Source: Pedobacter sp. MC2016-24 (GTDB lineage: Bacteria; Bacteroidota; Bacteroidia; Sphingobacteriales; Sphingobacteriaceae). From it: 64,000 bases of DNA. Under the pieces are notes generated by a model. That model saw nothing but the letters and a program-made list of their open reading frames with translations. It made no database searches and was not told where the DNA came from. The stretch covers positions 310,001 through 374,000 of the forward strand of contig NZ_JADFBX010000005.1 of NCBI RefSeq assembly GCF_015223055.1. Direction: 5' to 3'. The position numbers and the translations under genes are program-made. Each line of letters begins with the position of its first letter. Position 1 is the stretch's first letter. Of this stretch, positions 7,249 through 14,622 are shown piece after piece.

Positions 7249-7666
7249 TTCAACCAGATGATCAGACCGGTAACCGGTAGACTAGCAGAAATCAAGGCGG
7301 CAAGAAAAGCAACTGTTTTTCCAAATAGCCCAAATAATCTGCCGGTATGAAGGTCATAATTTGTAGCCTCCACCAGGTCTGCCCCGTTAAAATCCCGGTA
7401 GAGTTTTGCCCGAAGCAACTGTCCACTGCGTTCATCAAAGAAAAAAGTATTTTGGTTGCGCGCCCAACGATAAGGATAAATCAACCGAAGCCGGAGTTCG
7501 CCCCCCTTTCGAACAGAGAAACTACTAGATTCCGCCCCTGGGTATTTTTGTACAATGTTTTTGTATAGTGTATTATATCGTGATGCCAAGGGCTCTACTA
7601 CTGCTGGCTTCACTGAGTTTACAGTTTTACCGTTGCTCAGCTTAAAAGCAAGGATTTTGATTCCTT
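7230..7666 (-). pseudogene. C-terminal remnant of a PepSY-associated transmembrane protein
   Basis: An open frame of about 140 codons matches only the C-terminal end of PepSY_TM proteins: LYKNIVQKYPGAES, TFFFDERSGQLLRAKLY, NYDLHTGRLFGLFGKT and a final helix SASLPVTGLIIWLKKK. Full proteins are about 370-500 aa, and the N-terminal helices and first PepSY domains are absent. The frame runs upstream without an ATG into the 3' end of the WYL gene; the only start-like codon is GTG at 7613. A deletion or rearrangement that brought in the WYL gene probably truncated it. Confidence 0.65.
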
Positions 7667-8683
7667 TTAGATTTCCTGATACTGAGCAGCCGATTGTTCC
7701 AGCCTTTTCCTGATTCTGGATGCCAGATTACGTGGTGCCAGAACCTTCATACATTCCCCGAAACCCAGAATTTCTCTTTCCAGTTCAAAGTTTAACACGA
7801 CATCAATTCTAAAGACCAAACCATCGGGATCTTCTTTGAGCACTTGCTGACTGTGATGCAATGGTTTAGTTAGTACATAAGGCGCATTTTGCTTGTTTAC
7901 TTTTAGGATTACTTTATGCGGGCGGTCTTTTTCAGATTTGGTTACACCAAGGAGATCTTCGAAATAACGATCAAAATCGATGCCTTTATGTGCTACATAA
8001 GGTTCATTTGGGAGTTCCTGAAATTCGACGATGCGATCAAGTGCCAGCGTAAGCAACTGGGTTCCCTTTTTCGCTTTGACAATTACAAACCAACGGTTTC
8101 TATATTCTTTTAACAGATAAGGGTAGTAAATATTCTGGCTAGCCTGCAATGCCTTAAAAGAACGATAAACCATAAGGAGTGACTTTTGTTGAAGGATAGC
8201 CTGGTAAAGGGGATTGATGTATTCTAAGCCGCGGAGTTGTTTATTGCTTTCAAACTGAATGTAATTTTTACTTGGATTGGTAGATTTATTCAGGTTGTTT
8301 TCGAGTTTGGCAATCATATCGCTCATTTCGTCAAAATAATTAAAGCCATTAAACTGTTTTAACACGCCAACAATCTCCTTCATTTTCTCGACATCACCGC
8401 CATTGATCGGAACCTTGGTAATGCTGTAAGCCGGGTCACTATAGCTGTAGAATTTCCTGTCCGTAACCACAATTGGCGCGTTATAACCAAGTTTATCGCT
8501 TCGCATCAGTTGAATATCTGCCTGAACTGTACGTTTACTGACTCCAGATGTGATTCCCTCATACTCGTATAATCTGGAAGCAACTTTTTCAATGATGTCA
8601 TCAAGTGTCCATTTTCTAAATCTGTTTCTCAGGCATTCATCAATGGTTTTATATCGGATTAAAGCAAGTTTATTTACTGACAT
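7667..8683 (-). CDS. WYL-domain transcriptional regulator of the RNA-repair island
   Basis: 338 aa from ATG 8683 (an upstream in-frame ATG at 8788 would add 35 residues that overlap the promoter). The N-terminal HTH region contains FRKWTLDDIIEKVASRLYEY and SKRTVQADIQLMR. The central and C-terminal WYL domain includes GLEYINPLYQAILQQKSLLM, a KEYRNRWFVI strand typical of the WYL fold, and the WCX-like end FGECMKVLAPRNLASRIRKRL. WYL domains in PafBC and CapW/BrxR-type regulators respond to nucleic acids or damage. It is divergent from the TROVE gene, with palindromes in the shared intergenic region, so autoregulation and control of the TROVE and slipin/rtcB2 promoters is a reasonable inference. 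Confidence 0.85.
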   Translation of the reverse strand: MSVNKLALIRYKTIDECLRNRFRKWTLDDIIEKVASRLYEYEGITSGVSKRTVQADIQLMRSDKLGYNAPIVVTDRKFYSYSDPAYSITKVPINGGDVEKMKEIVGVLKQFNGFNYFDEMSDMIAKLENNLNKSTNPSKNYIQFESNKQLRGLEYINPLYQAILQQKSLLMVYRSFKALQASQNIYYPYLLKEYRNRWFVIVKAKKGTQLLTLALDRIVEFQELPNEPYVAHKGIDFDRYFEDLLGVTKSEKDRPHKVILKVNKQNAPYVLTKPLHHSQQVLKEDPDGLVFRIDVVLNFELEREILGFGECMKVLAPRNLASRIRKRLEQSAAQYQEI

Positions 8684-8722
8684 AAAGAGATTAGGGGTTA
8701 ATAAATCAAATTTAGCGTCACA

Positions 8723-8752
8723 TAAAGATATAAAATGAAATGTACTACGCAA
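8723..8752 (-). promoter_or_regulatory. WYL gene promoter
   Basis: Minus-strand TTG (8750-8752), 19 bp, TATCTTTA (8723-8730). The palindrome AATTGCGCAATT (8756-8767) abuts the -33 box, so its ligand could control the WYL gene itself. Confidence 0.6.
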
Positions 8753-8902
8753 TAGAATTGCGCAATTGAAATAAAAAAACAAAAACAAAGTGTTAAATGA
8801 AAATTAAATCAACTGACAAACAACTTATTAAGCAATAAATCTGATTTATTTTTTACTGCGCAATTGTGCTGCGCAGCACCTCAAGCATCTTTGTAATGTC
8901 AA
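8744..8902 (+). promoter_or_regulatory. 159-bp duplicated regulatory module, copy A
   Basis: Aligns without gaps to copy B at 11229-11387; by hand count 140 of 159 positions match. The first 28 and last 46 bases are identical. Three palindromes are conserved: AATTGCGCAATT (8756-8767), AATAAAT-N3-ATTTATT (8834-8850) and TGCTGCGCAGCA (8867-8878). The middle palindrome keeps both arms while its spacer differs. The last one lies inside the promoter spacer. Confidence 0.85.
8864..8893 (+). promoter_or_regulatory. TROVE gene promoter with embedded operator
   Basis: TTG (8864-8866), 19 bp, CATCTTTG (8886-8893, one mismatch to TAnnTTTG). TGCTGCGCAGCA fills the spacer, a placement at which bound protein would normally affect polymerase directly. 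Confidence 0.55.
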
Positions 8903-8951
8903 TAGCAATTGGCTTTTGAAAACAAGAAGTATAGCAATTAATACAACGATT

Positions 8952-10469
8952 ATGAAATTCAACTTATTCAACACCAAAAATCAGGTATCCAGAAATTATG
9001 AAAATGCAGTAGCATATACCATGAGTCCTGAAATGGAACTGTACACTGCAGTTGTAACTACAGGATTGAATGACTCATTTTACGAATCAGACAAGTTAAG
9101 ATTGGAAAGAATTAAGTTGCTGATTGCACAATGTGATGCGACGTTCACAGCTAAATTAGCAGTATATGCACGAACTGAAATGCACTTAAGGTCAGTACCC
9201 ATGCTCTTGTGTGTAGAATTGGCAAAAAAAGCTTCAGGTAATGCTTTACTTGGCAAAACAGTGAATAAAGTGGTGCTTCGTGCTGACGAAATCACTGAAC
9301 TGCTAGCTTGTTATCAATTATTTAATCAAAGAACAGAAACAAAGAAATTAAATAAACTTTCAAAGCAGATTCAAAAAGGATTAGCTGAATCGTTCAATAG
9401 ATTTGACGAGTATCAATTTGCAAAATATAACAGGAAAACGGATGTAAAGCTAAAAGACGCGTTGTTTTTAGTTCACCCAAAAGCAAAGGATGAAGGTCAG
9501 CAAACCATCTTTAACAAGATAGCCTCAGACAGCTTATCGACACCTTACACCTGGGAAACGGAACTATCCGATTTGGGGAAAAACAAATTTGCGAATGCGT
9601 GCGAAAAAACACTTGCGTTTACCAAAAAATGGGAGGAAATGATCGATAGCAAGAAGATAGGCTATATGGCGATGATAAGAAACTTGAGAAACATACTTGA
9701 GGCTAATGTTTCTGGTAAACATATTGAAGTGGTATGTGCATATATCTCTAATGAAACTGCAGTATTAAAGTCCAGACAATTGCCTTTTAGATTTCTCTCT
9801 GCTTACAGGGAAATCAGCAAGTTAAAGTTCAACTACACGTCATTAGTTTTAACGGCATTAGAAGATGCGGCAATGTGTAGCGCAAAGAACATTAAAGGCT
9901 TTGGTTATGATACATCGGTTGTTATTGCCTGCGATGTTTCAGGATCTATGCAAAAACCGGTTTCGGCCAAAAGCTCCATATTGCTTTATGATATCGGTTT
10001 GATGCTGGCCATGCTTTTACAATCGCAATGTAAAAATGCTGTAACAGGCATGTTTGGAGATATTTGGAAAATTATCAGTATGCCCAAAAACAGCATTCTC
10101 GCCAACGTTGAAGCATATTACAGACGCGAAGGTGAAGTTGGATACTCGACAAATGGACATGCTGTTATTGAGGATCTGATAAGGAGGAAAGAAGTTGTAG
10201 ATAAAGTCATGTTATTTACCGACACACAAATGTGGAACAGTGATTATACAGGACTTTGTCTTTCAAAATCCTGGACCAATTATAGAAAAATAGCACCAAA
10301 AGCCAAATTGTATGTGTTTGATCTGGCGGGTTATGGCCAACAACCAATAGACATCAAACAGAACGATGTATACCTGTTGGCCGGATGGTCTGATAAAATT
10401 TTTGATATCCTGGAGTCAATGGAAAACAGTGTTTCGGCTTTGGAAAAAATCCTCCAGATAGATTTATAG
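8952..10469 (+). CDS. TROVE-domain (Ro60/Rsr-like) RNA-binding protein
   Basis: 505 aa from the ATG at 8952; an upstream in-frame ATG at 8916 would add 12 unlikely residues. The N-terminal two thirds is a helical-repeat TROVE domain (MSPEMELYTAVVTTGLNDSFY, LAVYARTEMHLRSVPMLLCVEL, GYMAMIRNLRNILEA). The last third is a von Willebrand A domain with a MIDAS motif DVSGSM and later TDTQMW. Ro60 family rings bind misfolded small RNAs and Y RNAs; bacterial Rsr works with exonucleases and Y RNA. A Y-RNA-like element lies just downstream and an rtcB gene on each side. Confidence 0.9.
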   Translation: MKFNLFNTKNQVSRNYENAVAYTMSPEMELYTAVVTTGLNDSFYESDKLRLERIKLLIAQCDATFTAKLAVYARTEMHLRSVPMLLCVELAKKASGNALLGKTVNKVVLRADEITELLACYQLFNQRTETKKLNKLSKQIQKGLAESFNRFDEYQFAKYNRKTDVKLKDALFLVHPKAKDEGQQTIFNKIASDSLSTPYTWETELSDLGKNKFANACEKTLAFTKKWEEMIDSKKIGYMAMIRNLRNILEANVSGKHIEVVCAYISNETAVLKSRQLPFRFLSAYREISKLKFNYTSLVLTALEDAAMCSAKNIKGFGYDTSVVIACDVSGSMQKPVSAKSSILLYDIGLMLAMLLQSQCKNAVTGMFGDIWKIISMPKNSILANVEAYYRREGEVGYSTNGHAVIEDLIRRKEVVDKVMLFTDTQMWNSDYTGLCLSKSWTNYRKIAPKAKLYVFDLAGYGQQPIDIKQNDVYLLAGWSDKIFDILESMENSVSALEKILQIDL

Positions 10470-10470
10470 A

Positions 10471-10630
10471 GGCCTCCCCACGGCAATATGGCTGTGGGGA
10501 TAAAAAAGAGATTAACAGAATGCCGTAGAAAAAAGTTACTTCGTCGCCATTGTGGGGAGGAATAATGAAGTTGTAAAATCAGCAAGATTATCCGGTTCGA
10601 CTCCGGCAAGACATGCCCCGATACTTTTTT
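10471..10630 (+). ncRNA. Candidate Y RNA with tRNA-like 3' module
   Basis: Starts just after the TROVE stop codon. CCCCACGGC-AATATG-GCTGTGGGG (10476-10499) forms a 9-bp stem with one wobble. The alternative CCTCCCCAC (10473-10481) with GTGGGGAGG (10552-10560) closes a longer domain. A tRNA T-arm mimic follows, CCGG-TTCGACT-CCGG (10592-10606), enclosed by GGGG (10555-10558) and CCCC (10616-10619) like an acceptor stem, and then a T-run. A Y RNA beside a TROVE gene that contains a T-arm mimic is the arrangement of bacterial YrlA. Boundaries are estimates and no covariance search was done. Confidence 0.5.
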
Positions 10631-10719
10631 CGTCCTTTGCTTCTGTTGTAAAAAGAGTGCCGTTGTCAAATGTTACTTCGCTTTAAGAAACCAATACATT
10701 TCACACCCATCGCCTCTTT

Positions 10720-11121
10720 CTAATTTTTATCCTTAATCTTTATTTCCCAGTTTAAATGATCAAGCTCTTTTTCATTGTAGGAGAGAATTTCGGTTTCCTT
10801 TTCTTTTGTGAATTTGCCATTATCACCATTTGACAGTGTGTCACGATTAGAAATAAATAGATAAAGGCTGGCATTTTTATCTCTGGCTATGAGTTTCTTC
10901 CAACCATTTGTTGGCTGAAATAGCGTTAATGTATCTTTACCAGACAATTTAGTTTTCGTGTAAAAAGGCACCCCGTAACCTCTTATTGATAAAACAGTAT
11001 CGATCTTTAATACGACATCAAAAGCCTGATCGGTACCATTGATAACCTTCAGAACCGAATATCCAGGACAATAAATACATCCTGAAAAAAGAAGAATAAT
11101 AACACTTAAATAATGTTTCAT
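10720..11121 (-). CDS. Small predicted lipoprotein of unknown function
   Basis: 133 aa from MKHYLSVIILLFSGC, whose lipobox FSGC suggests lipidation at Cys12; an in-frame ATG three codons upstream is less likely. The mature part has alternating beta-type sequence (VLKVINGTDQAFDVVLKIDT, KLSGKDTLTLFQP) and a charged C-terminus. I do not recognise a family. It lies inside the RNA-repair island, but it points the other way and has its own promoter, so a link to RNA repair is not supported. Confidence 0.6.
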   Translation of the reverse strand: MKHYLSVIILLFSGCIYCPGYSVLKVINGTDQAFDVVLKIDTVLSIRGYGVPFYTKTKLSGKDTLTLFQPTNGWKKLIARDKNASLYLFISNRDTLSNGDNGKFTKEKETEILSYNEKELDHLNWEIKIKDKN

Positions 11122-11149
11122 TAAAGCCAATCAGTCATGAAGTGCTATA

Positions 11150-11180
11150 TAAAGATAGCTGTTAACCACGGATATGACAA
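11150..11180 (-). promoter_or_regulatory. Promoter of the small lipoprotein gene
   Basis: Minus-strand TTG (11178-11180), 20 bp, TATCTTTA (11150-11157), about 30 bases upstream of the ATG. It lies outside the duplicated module. Confidence 0.5.
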
Positions 11181-11228
11181 GGTTAAGGTGTTAAAAAATC
11201 GACAGCATATAGGTATAGGACGAAACAA

Positions 11229-11387
11229 ACTACGCAATAGAATTGCGCAATTGAAACAACAAAATAGGAACAAAGTGTTAAAATAAAATTAAAATACCTG
11301 ACAAACAGATTGTTAAATAATAAATCAAATTTATTATTTAATGCGCAATTGTGCTGCGCAGCACCTCAAGCATCTTTGTAATGTCAA
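11229..11387 (+). promoter_or_regulatory. 159-bp duplicated regulatory module, copy B
   Basis: Ungapped partner of copy A at 8744-8902. Conserved palindromes: AATTGCGCAATT (11241-11252), AATAAAT-N3-ATTTATT (11319-11335) and TGCTGCGCAGCA (11352-11363). No gene starts divergently from this copy's left edge, unlike copy A, so the left palindrome is kept for a reason other than control of a neighbouring WYL gene. Confidence 0.85.
11349..11378 (+). promoter_or_regulatory. Promoter of the tRNA-mimic/slipin/rtcB2 unit
   Basis: TTG (11349-11351), 19 bp, CATCTTTG (11371-11378), with TGCTGCGCAGCA in the spacer exactly as at the TROVE promoter. Transcription should begin near 11385, leaving about 650 bases of leader before the slipin ATG. 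Confidence 0.55.
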
Positions 11388-11700
11388 CAATAAGACATGT
11401 TCTTTGAAAAATAAAACGTACAAAAGTACATTAAGATATTCCCGAAAGGGAATGATAATCGAAAGGATAAACATCCACAGTTGTGAGTTTCTAATGGCTC
11501 CAAAGCATTGCGCTGTTCAGCAGTAATGTTCTGATGTTTAAAATGGTTGATTGTCAATTTGTGTGTCGCAGGTTCGAATCCTGCTCCTGGTCAAACAGGA
11601 TAACTCAGGGGTAGAGTAACAAATCACATGCAGGTTCGAATCCTGCCTCCAGAGTATGGAGTAGCAAAATGGTAATGCTCCGGATTTAGGTCCGCAAAAA
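11388..11700 (+). ncRNA. Leader RNA built of tRNA-like modules (YrlA-type candidate)
   Basis: Elements in order: ATTCCC-GAAA-GGGAAT, a GNRA hairpin near 11438; a 9-bp stem with one bulge around GCT-GTTC-AGC near 11507-11530; TTGTCAA, a canonical-looking anticodon loop, near 11550; a perfect T-arm GCAGG-TTCGAAT-CCTGC (11568-11584); hairpin TCCTG/CAGGA (11585-11600); a D-arm-like AACTCAGGGGTAGAGTAA (11602-11619); an identical second T-arm (11630-11646); hairpin CTCC/GGAG; a D-arm-like TAGCAAAATGGTAATGC; and an anticodon-arm-like CGGA-TTTAGG-TCCG (to 11694). No complete tRNA can be formed. This resembles bacterial YrlA, which mimics tRNA. Exact ends unknown. Confidence 0.6.
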
Positions 11701-12043
11701 AGAAGGAAAACTTTTCAAATGTTCCATTGGAAAAAGCACCAAGAAAGACATTCAGCATGATGGAAATAACGCTCCATCCCATCAGGCAGTTTGATTTATG
11801 CTTTGCAGGTACAACATAGAAAGGCGGATTTTACTGCTGCTATCGGTTCTTAGAAAGATCAAAAATGCGCTAAAATGTTCTCAGACGTTCTCAAAGATCT
11901 TTAAGAATGGCATAAAGGCTTTGAAAAGAAACCGAGTACACTTTGAACCTCCGCATGAAACAGATGAATGTCTTTTGAACGTGCTTTAAAAAAGAAGAAA
12001 AACAAAGTAGAAACAATTACAGCAACCAACTAAAGATTAAAAT
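11701..12043 (+). other. Remaining leader before slipin, no convincing gene
   Basis: Contains a 6-bp hairpin GATGGA/TCCATC near 11758-11778 and a direct repeat of GTTCTCA. A 63-codon frame (11798-11989) is basic, without recognisable features, and is probably spurious. It may be part of the same structured RNA as the preceding modules or simply the slipin 5' untranslated region. Confidence 0.35.
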
Positions 12044-13138
12044 ATGAAGAGAGTAATGATCAATACCAACTCTGTGGGGTTGGTGTACAGAAAAAATGAA
12101 ATGAAACGTGTACTGACTGCCGGAAATCACTGGCTGGGTTTTGGAGAGACAATGATCAGCCATGATATGGCGAAATCATTCTACGCATCGACAGAAATAG
12201 ACGTACTGTTATTAAACAAGGATTTTGAGGCCCTGGTAACTACTGTAGAGGTAGCCGATAACGAATTGATGCTAGTTTATCAAAATAAGAATTTTAAGCA
12301 GGTACTGACTGCGGGAAAATATGCATTCTGGAAAGGTTTAAACAAATACTCGTTTGTAACCGTGAATCTGGAAGACTACGAAATCGCATCAGATATAGAC
12401 AAGAATACGATTGAAAAGCCACAGTTGGCAGCTTACATCCGGGTTTTCAAGGTAGAAAATTACGAGAAAGCACTATTGCTCATTGACGGGAATTTTGAAA
12501 AAGTAATCGCACCAGGGATTTATATCTTCTGGAAAAACAGAACTGTAATCCAGGTTTTAAAGACGGACATGCGTCAATTGAGTATGGAGATTATCGGGCA
12601 GGAAATCCTAACCAAAGACAAAGCACAGTTGCGCATCAATTTCAGTATGCAATACAAGGTGACCGATTTGATCAAGGCCTTATTGGAAAATAAAGAGTTT
12701 GACAAGCAATTGTATGTCAGCATCCAACTGGGCTTGAGAGAAATTGTCGGAAAAATGACCTTCGATGAACTCATGGAAAACAAAGACAAGATCTCTGAAA
12801 GCATCCTGCGAATTTGTGCAGACAAAGCGGGGAATTTAGGTGTAAAATTGGTAGACTGTGGTGTAAAAGACATTGTTTTACCAGGAGAAATCAAAGAGAT
12901 TATGAACCAGGTTCTGATTGCAGAGAAAAGAGCACAAGCCAATTTAATCACACGCAGAGAGGAAACTGCTTCTACCAGAAGTTTGCTGAATACCGCAAAG
13001 CTAATGGAGGACAATGCCATGCTCTACAAGTTGAAAGAAATGGAATATGTAGAAAAGATTGCAGAAAAAATCAACACCATCAGCTTGTCCGGAAGCGGGC
13101 AAATTGTAGATCAGTTGAAACAAATATTTGTAAAATAG
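12044..13138 (+). CDS. Slipin (SPFH/band-7 family) protein
   Basis: 364 aa. Slipins are prohibitin/stomatin-like scaffold proteins and are repeatedly found in rtcB operons. Residues about 1-130 form an N-terminal extension with two repeat-like segments (KRVLTAGNHWLGF and KQVLTAGKYAFWK; a third, EKVIAPGIYIFWK, follows near 160). The SPFH domain spans about 165-300 (QLSMEIIGQEILTKDKAQLR, VKLVDCGVKDIVLPGEIKE), then a helical tail with AEKRAQANLITRREETASTR typical of stomatins. No N-terminal membrane helix is evident, so it may be soluble or peripheral. It is 36 bases upstream of rtcB2. Confidence 0.85.
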   Translation: MKRVMINTNSVGLVYRKNEMKRVLTAGNHWLGFGETMISHDMAKSFYASTEIDVLLLNKDFEALVTTVEVADNELMLVYQNKNFKQVLTAGKYAFWKGLNKYSFVTVNLEDYEIASDIDKNTIEKPQLAAYIRVFKVENYEKALLLIDGNFEKVIAPGIYIFWKNRTVIQVLKTDMRQLSMEIIGQEILTKDKAQLRINFSMQYKVTDLIKALLENKEFDKQLYVSIQLGLREIVGKMTFDELMENKDKISESILRICADKAGNLGVKLVDCGVKDIVLPGEIKEIMNQVLIAEKRAQANLITRREETASTRSLLNTAKLMEDNAMLYKLKEMEYVEKIAEKINTISLSGSGQIVDQLKQIFVK

Positions 13139-13163
13139 GTAAGGTTACAGGCCTTACCTTTTA
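13137..13163 (+). terminator. Hairpin between slipin and rtcB2
   Basis: AGGTAAGG (13137-13144) and CCTTACCT (13152-13159) form an 8-bp stem followed by only a few T. It overlaps the slipin stop codon. A partial terminator or processing site could reduce rtcB2 expression relative to slipin. Confidence 0.5.
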
Positions 13164-13174
13164 AAAGAAGAACA

Positions 13175-14590
13175 ATGAAAACAAGAATAAACGGAAATGA
13201 TCTGCTGGAAGCAGGTTATACTCCAGGAAAAATACTAGGAATTGCTTTGGCAGCTACAGAACACCTATCAGAACTGTCAATTGAAGAGATTAAAGTGTTA
13301 CTTAAAACGGTAAAAGAAAATCCTGAAGATTATATAAATGATGTCGTTTTAAAAGTACTGGCGACAGAAATAATAGCGGAGAACCAGGTTGAGCCTCTAA
13401 TGGCATTGAGGGAAAATGCCCTCCCGTATACTTTATATGGAGCAGCACACATTGAAGAAGGTGCAAGAAAACAAATGGACGTGGCCATGCGACTACCAGT
13501 TACCGCAGCAGGTGCTTTGATGCCAGATGCACACCAAGGTTATGGTTTACCAATTGGCGGTGTTTTAGCTACCCGTAATGCAATTATTCCATATGGTGTA
13601 GGTGTTGACATCGGTTGTCGAATGGCATTGTCTGTATTTGACATTACGCCCACTCATTTTTATGAAAATGAGGCTAAATTTAAAAGAGAACTGATTGCAC
13701 ATACTAAGTTTGGTGCCGGACATGGATTTCACGGACGGTACAAATCCGACCATGAGGTTTTGGATAGGGATGAATTTAATTTGACCCCTTTTATCAAGAA
13801 CCTGCACGATAAAGCTTACTCACAACTGGGGAGCTCTGGTGGAGGGAACCACTTTGCAGAATGGGGAATTATTGAGTTTGAGCAAAAAGATGAAGTTTTG
13901 AACATTGAAAAAGGTAGCTATCTGGCTTTGCTTACCCATTCCGGATCACGTGGACTGGGCGCCACATTAGCCGGTTATTATACCAAATTGGCTAAAGAAA
14001 ACTGTAAACTGCCCCCGGAAGCTGCCAACCTTGCTTATTTGAATTTGAACGCTGAAGCCGGTCAGGAGTATTGGCTAGCGATGAACCTGGCCGGGGATTA
14101 CGCATCCGCCTGCCATGAGATCATCCACAATAAATTAAGCAAGGCTGTAGGTGCTGAGGTATTGGCCAAGGTTGAAAACCACCATAATTTTGCCTGGAAG
14201 GAAACCTGGAATGGCGAAGAGGTTATTGTCCATAGAAAAGGAGCTACGCCGGCGGCAAAAGGCGTAATGGGGATTATACCAGGTTCAATGACTGCACCGG
14301 GATTCCTGGTTAGAGGTAAAGGGGTTGCTGACGCAATCAACTCGGCCTCACATGGTGCCGGAAGGCAAATGAGTCGTTCAAAGGCGATTAAAAACATCAC
14401 TAAAGATGAAATGCGGGCTGTACTGAAAAACCATAACGTGACCCTGATCGGGGCTGGTCTGGACGAAGCCCCTATGGCCTATAAAGACATCAACCTGGTC
14501 ATGGAAGCACAAAAAGACCTGATTGACGTGGTGGCTAAATTCACACCTAAAATGGTAAGAATGGCCGATGACGGCAGTCGGGAAGACTAA
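13175..14590 (+). CDS. rtcB: RtcB-family RNA ligase, copy 2
   Basis: 471 aa. All family motifs are present: PDAHQGYGLPIGGVLAT, GVDIGCRMALS, SSGGGNHFAEWG, THSGSRGLG, VENHHNFAW, HRKGATPAAKG, PGSMTAPGFLVRG and SHGAGRQMSRSKA. Compared with copy 1 it has a Gly/His-rich insert after residue 165 (KFGAGHGFHGRYKSDHEVLD) that copy 1 replaces with a shorter form. Preceded by AAGAAG at ribosome-binding distance. Co-transcribed with slipin and the tRNA-mimic leader under the duplicated module. Two intact ligases 7 kb apart suggest different substrates or induction. Confidence 0.93.
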   Translation: MKTRINGNDLLEAGYTPGKILGIALAATEHLSELSIEEIKVLLKTVKENPEDYINDVVLKVLATEIIAENQVEPLMALRENALPYTLYGAAHIEEGARKQMDVAMRLPVTAAGALMPDAHQGYGLPIGGVLATRNAIIPYGVGVDIGCRMALSVFDITPTHFYENEAKFKRELIAHTKFGAGHGFHGRYKSDHEVLDRDEFNLTPFIKNLHDKAYSQLGSSGGGNHFAEWGIIEFEQKDEVLNIEKGSYLALLTHSGSRGLGATLAGYYTKLAKENCKLPPEAANLAYLNLNAEAGQEYWLAMNLAGDYASACHEIIHNKLSKAVGAEVLAKVENHHNFAWKETWNGEEVIVHRKGATPAAKGVMGIIPGSMTAPGFLVRGKGVADAINSASHGAGRQMSRSKAIKNITKDEMRAVLKNHNVTLIGAGLDEAPMAYKDINLVMEAQKDLIDVVAKFTPKMVRMADDGSRED

Positions 14591-14622
14591 CAAAAAAGGA
14601 GCCTTTCAGCTCCTTTTTTGTT
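14589..14622. terminator. Bidirectional terminator between rtcB2 and tex
   Basis: AACAAAAAAGGAGC and its exact complement around loop CTTTCA; GC core with T-runs on both strands. It overlaps both stop codons. Confidence 0.88.

Noticed and set aside
8867..8893. Sigma54-type promoter at the TROVE gene (as for RtcR-regulated rtc operons)
   Set aside because: The -12 TTGC element is absent, while a Bacteroidota -33/-7 promoter fits the same stretch.
10331..10669. 112-codon minus-strand frame overlapping the end of the TROVE gene
   Set aside because: Shadow of the real gene and of the structured RNA after it; no recognisable protein features.
11341..11526. 61-codon frame beginning in the duplicated module
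   Set aside because: It starts inside the promoter palindrome and runs through hairpins; copy A of the module does not keep it.
11568..11646. Ordinary tRNA gene between the two T-arms
   Set aside because: A D-arm and T-arm are present but there is no anticodon arm and only three bases of acceptor pairing.
11798..11989. 63-codon basic frame before slipin
   Set aside because: No family features, weak start context, and it lies in a leader with RNA structure.
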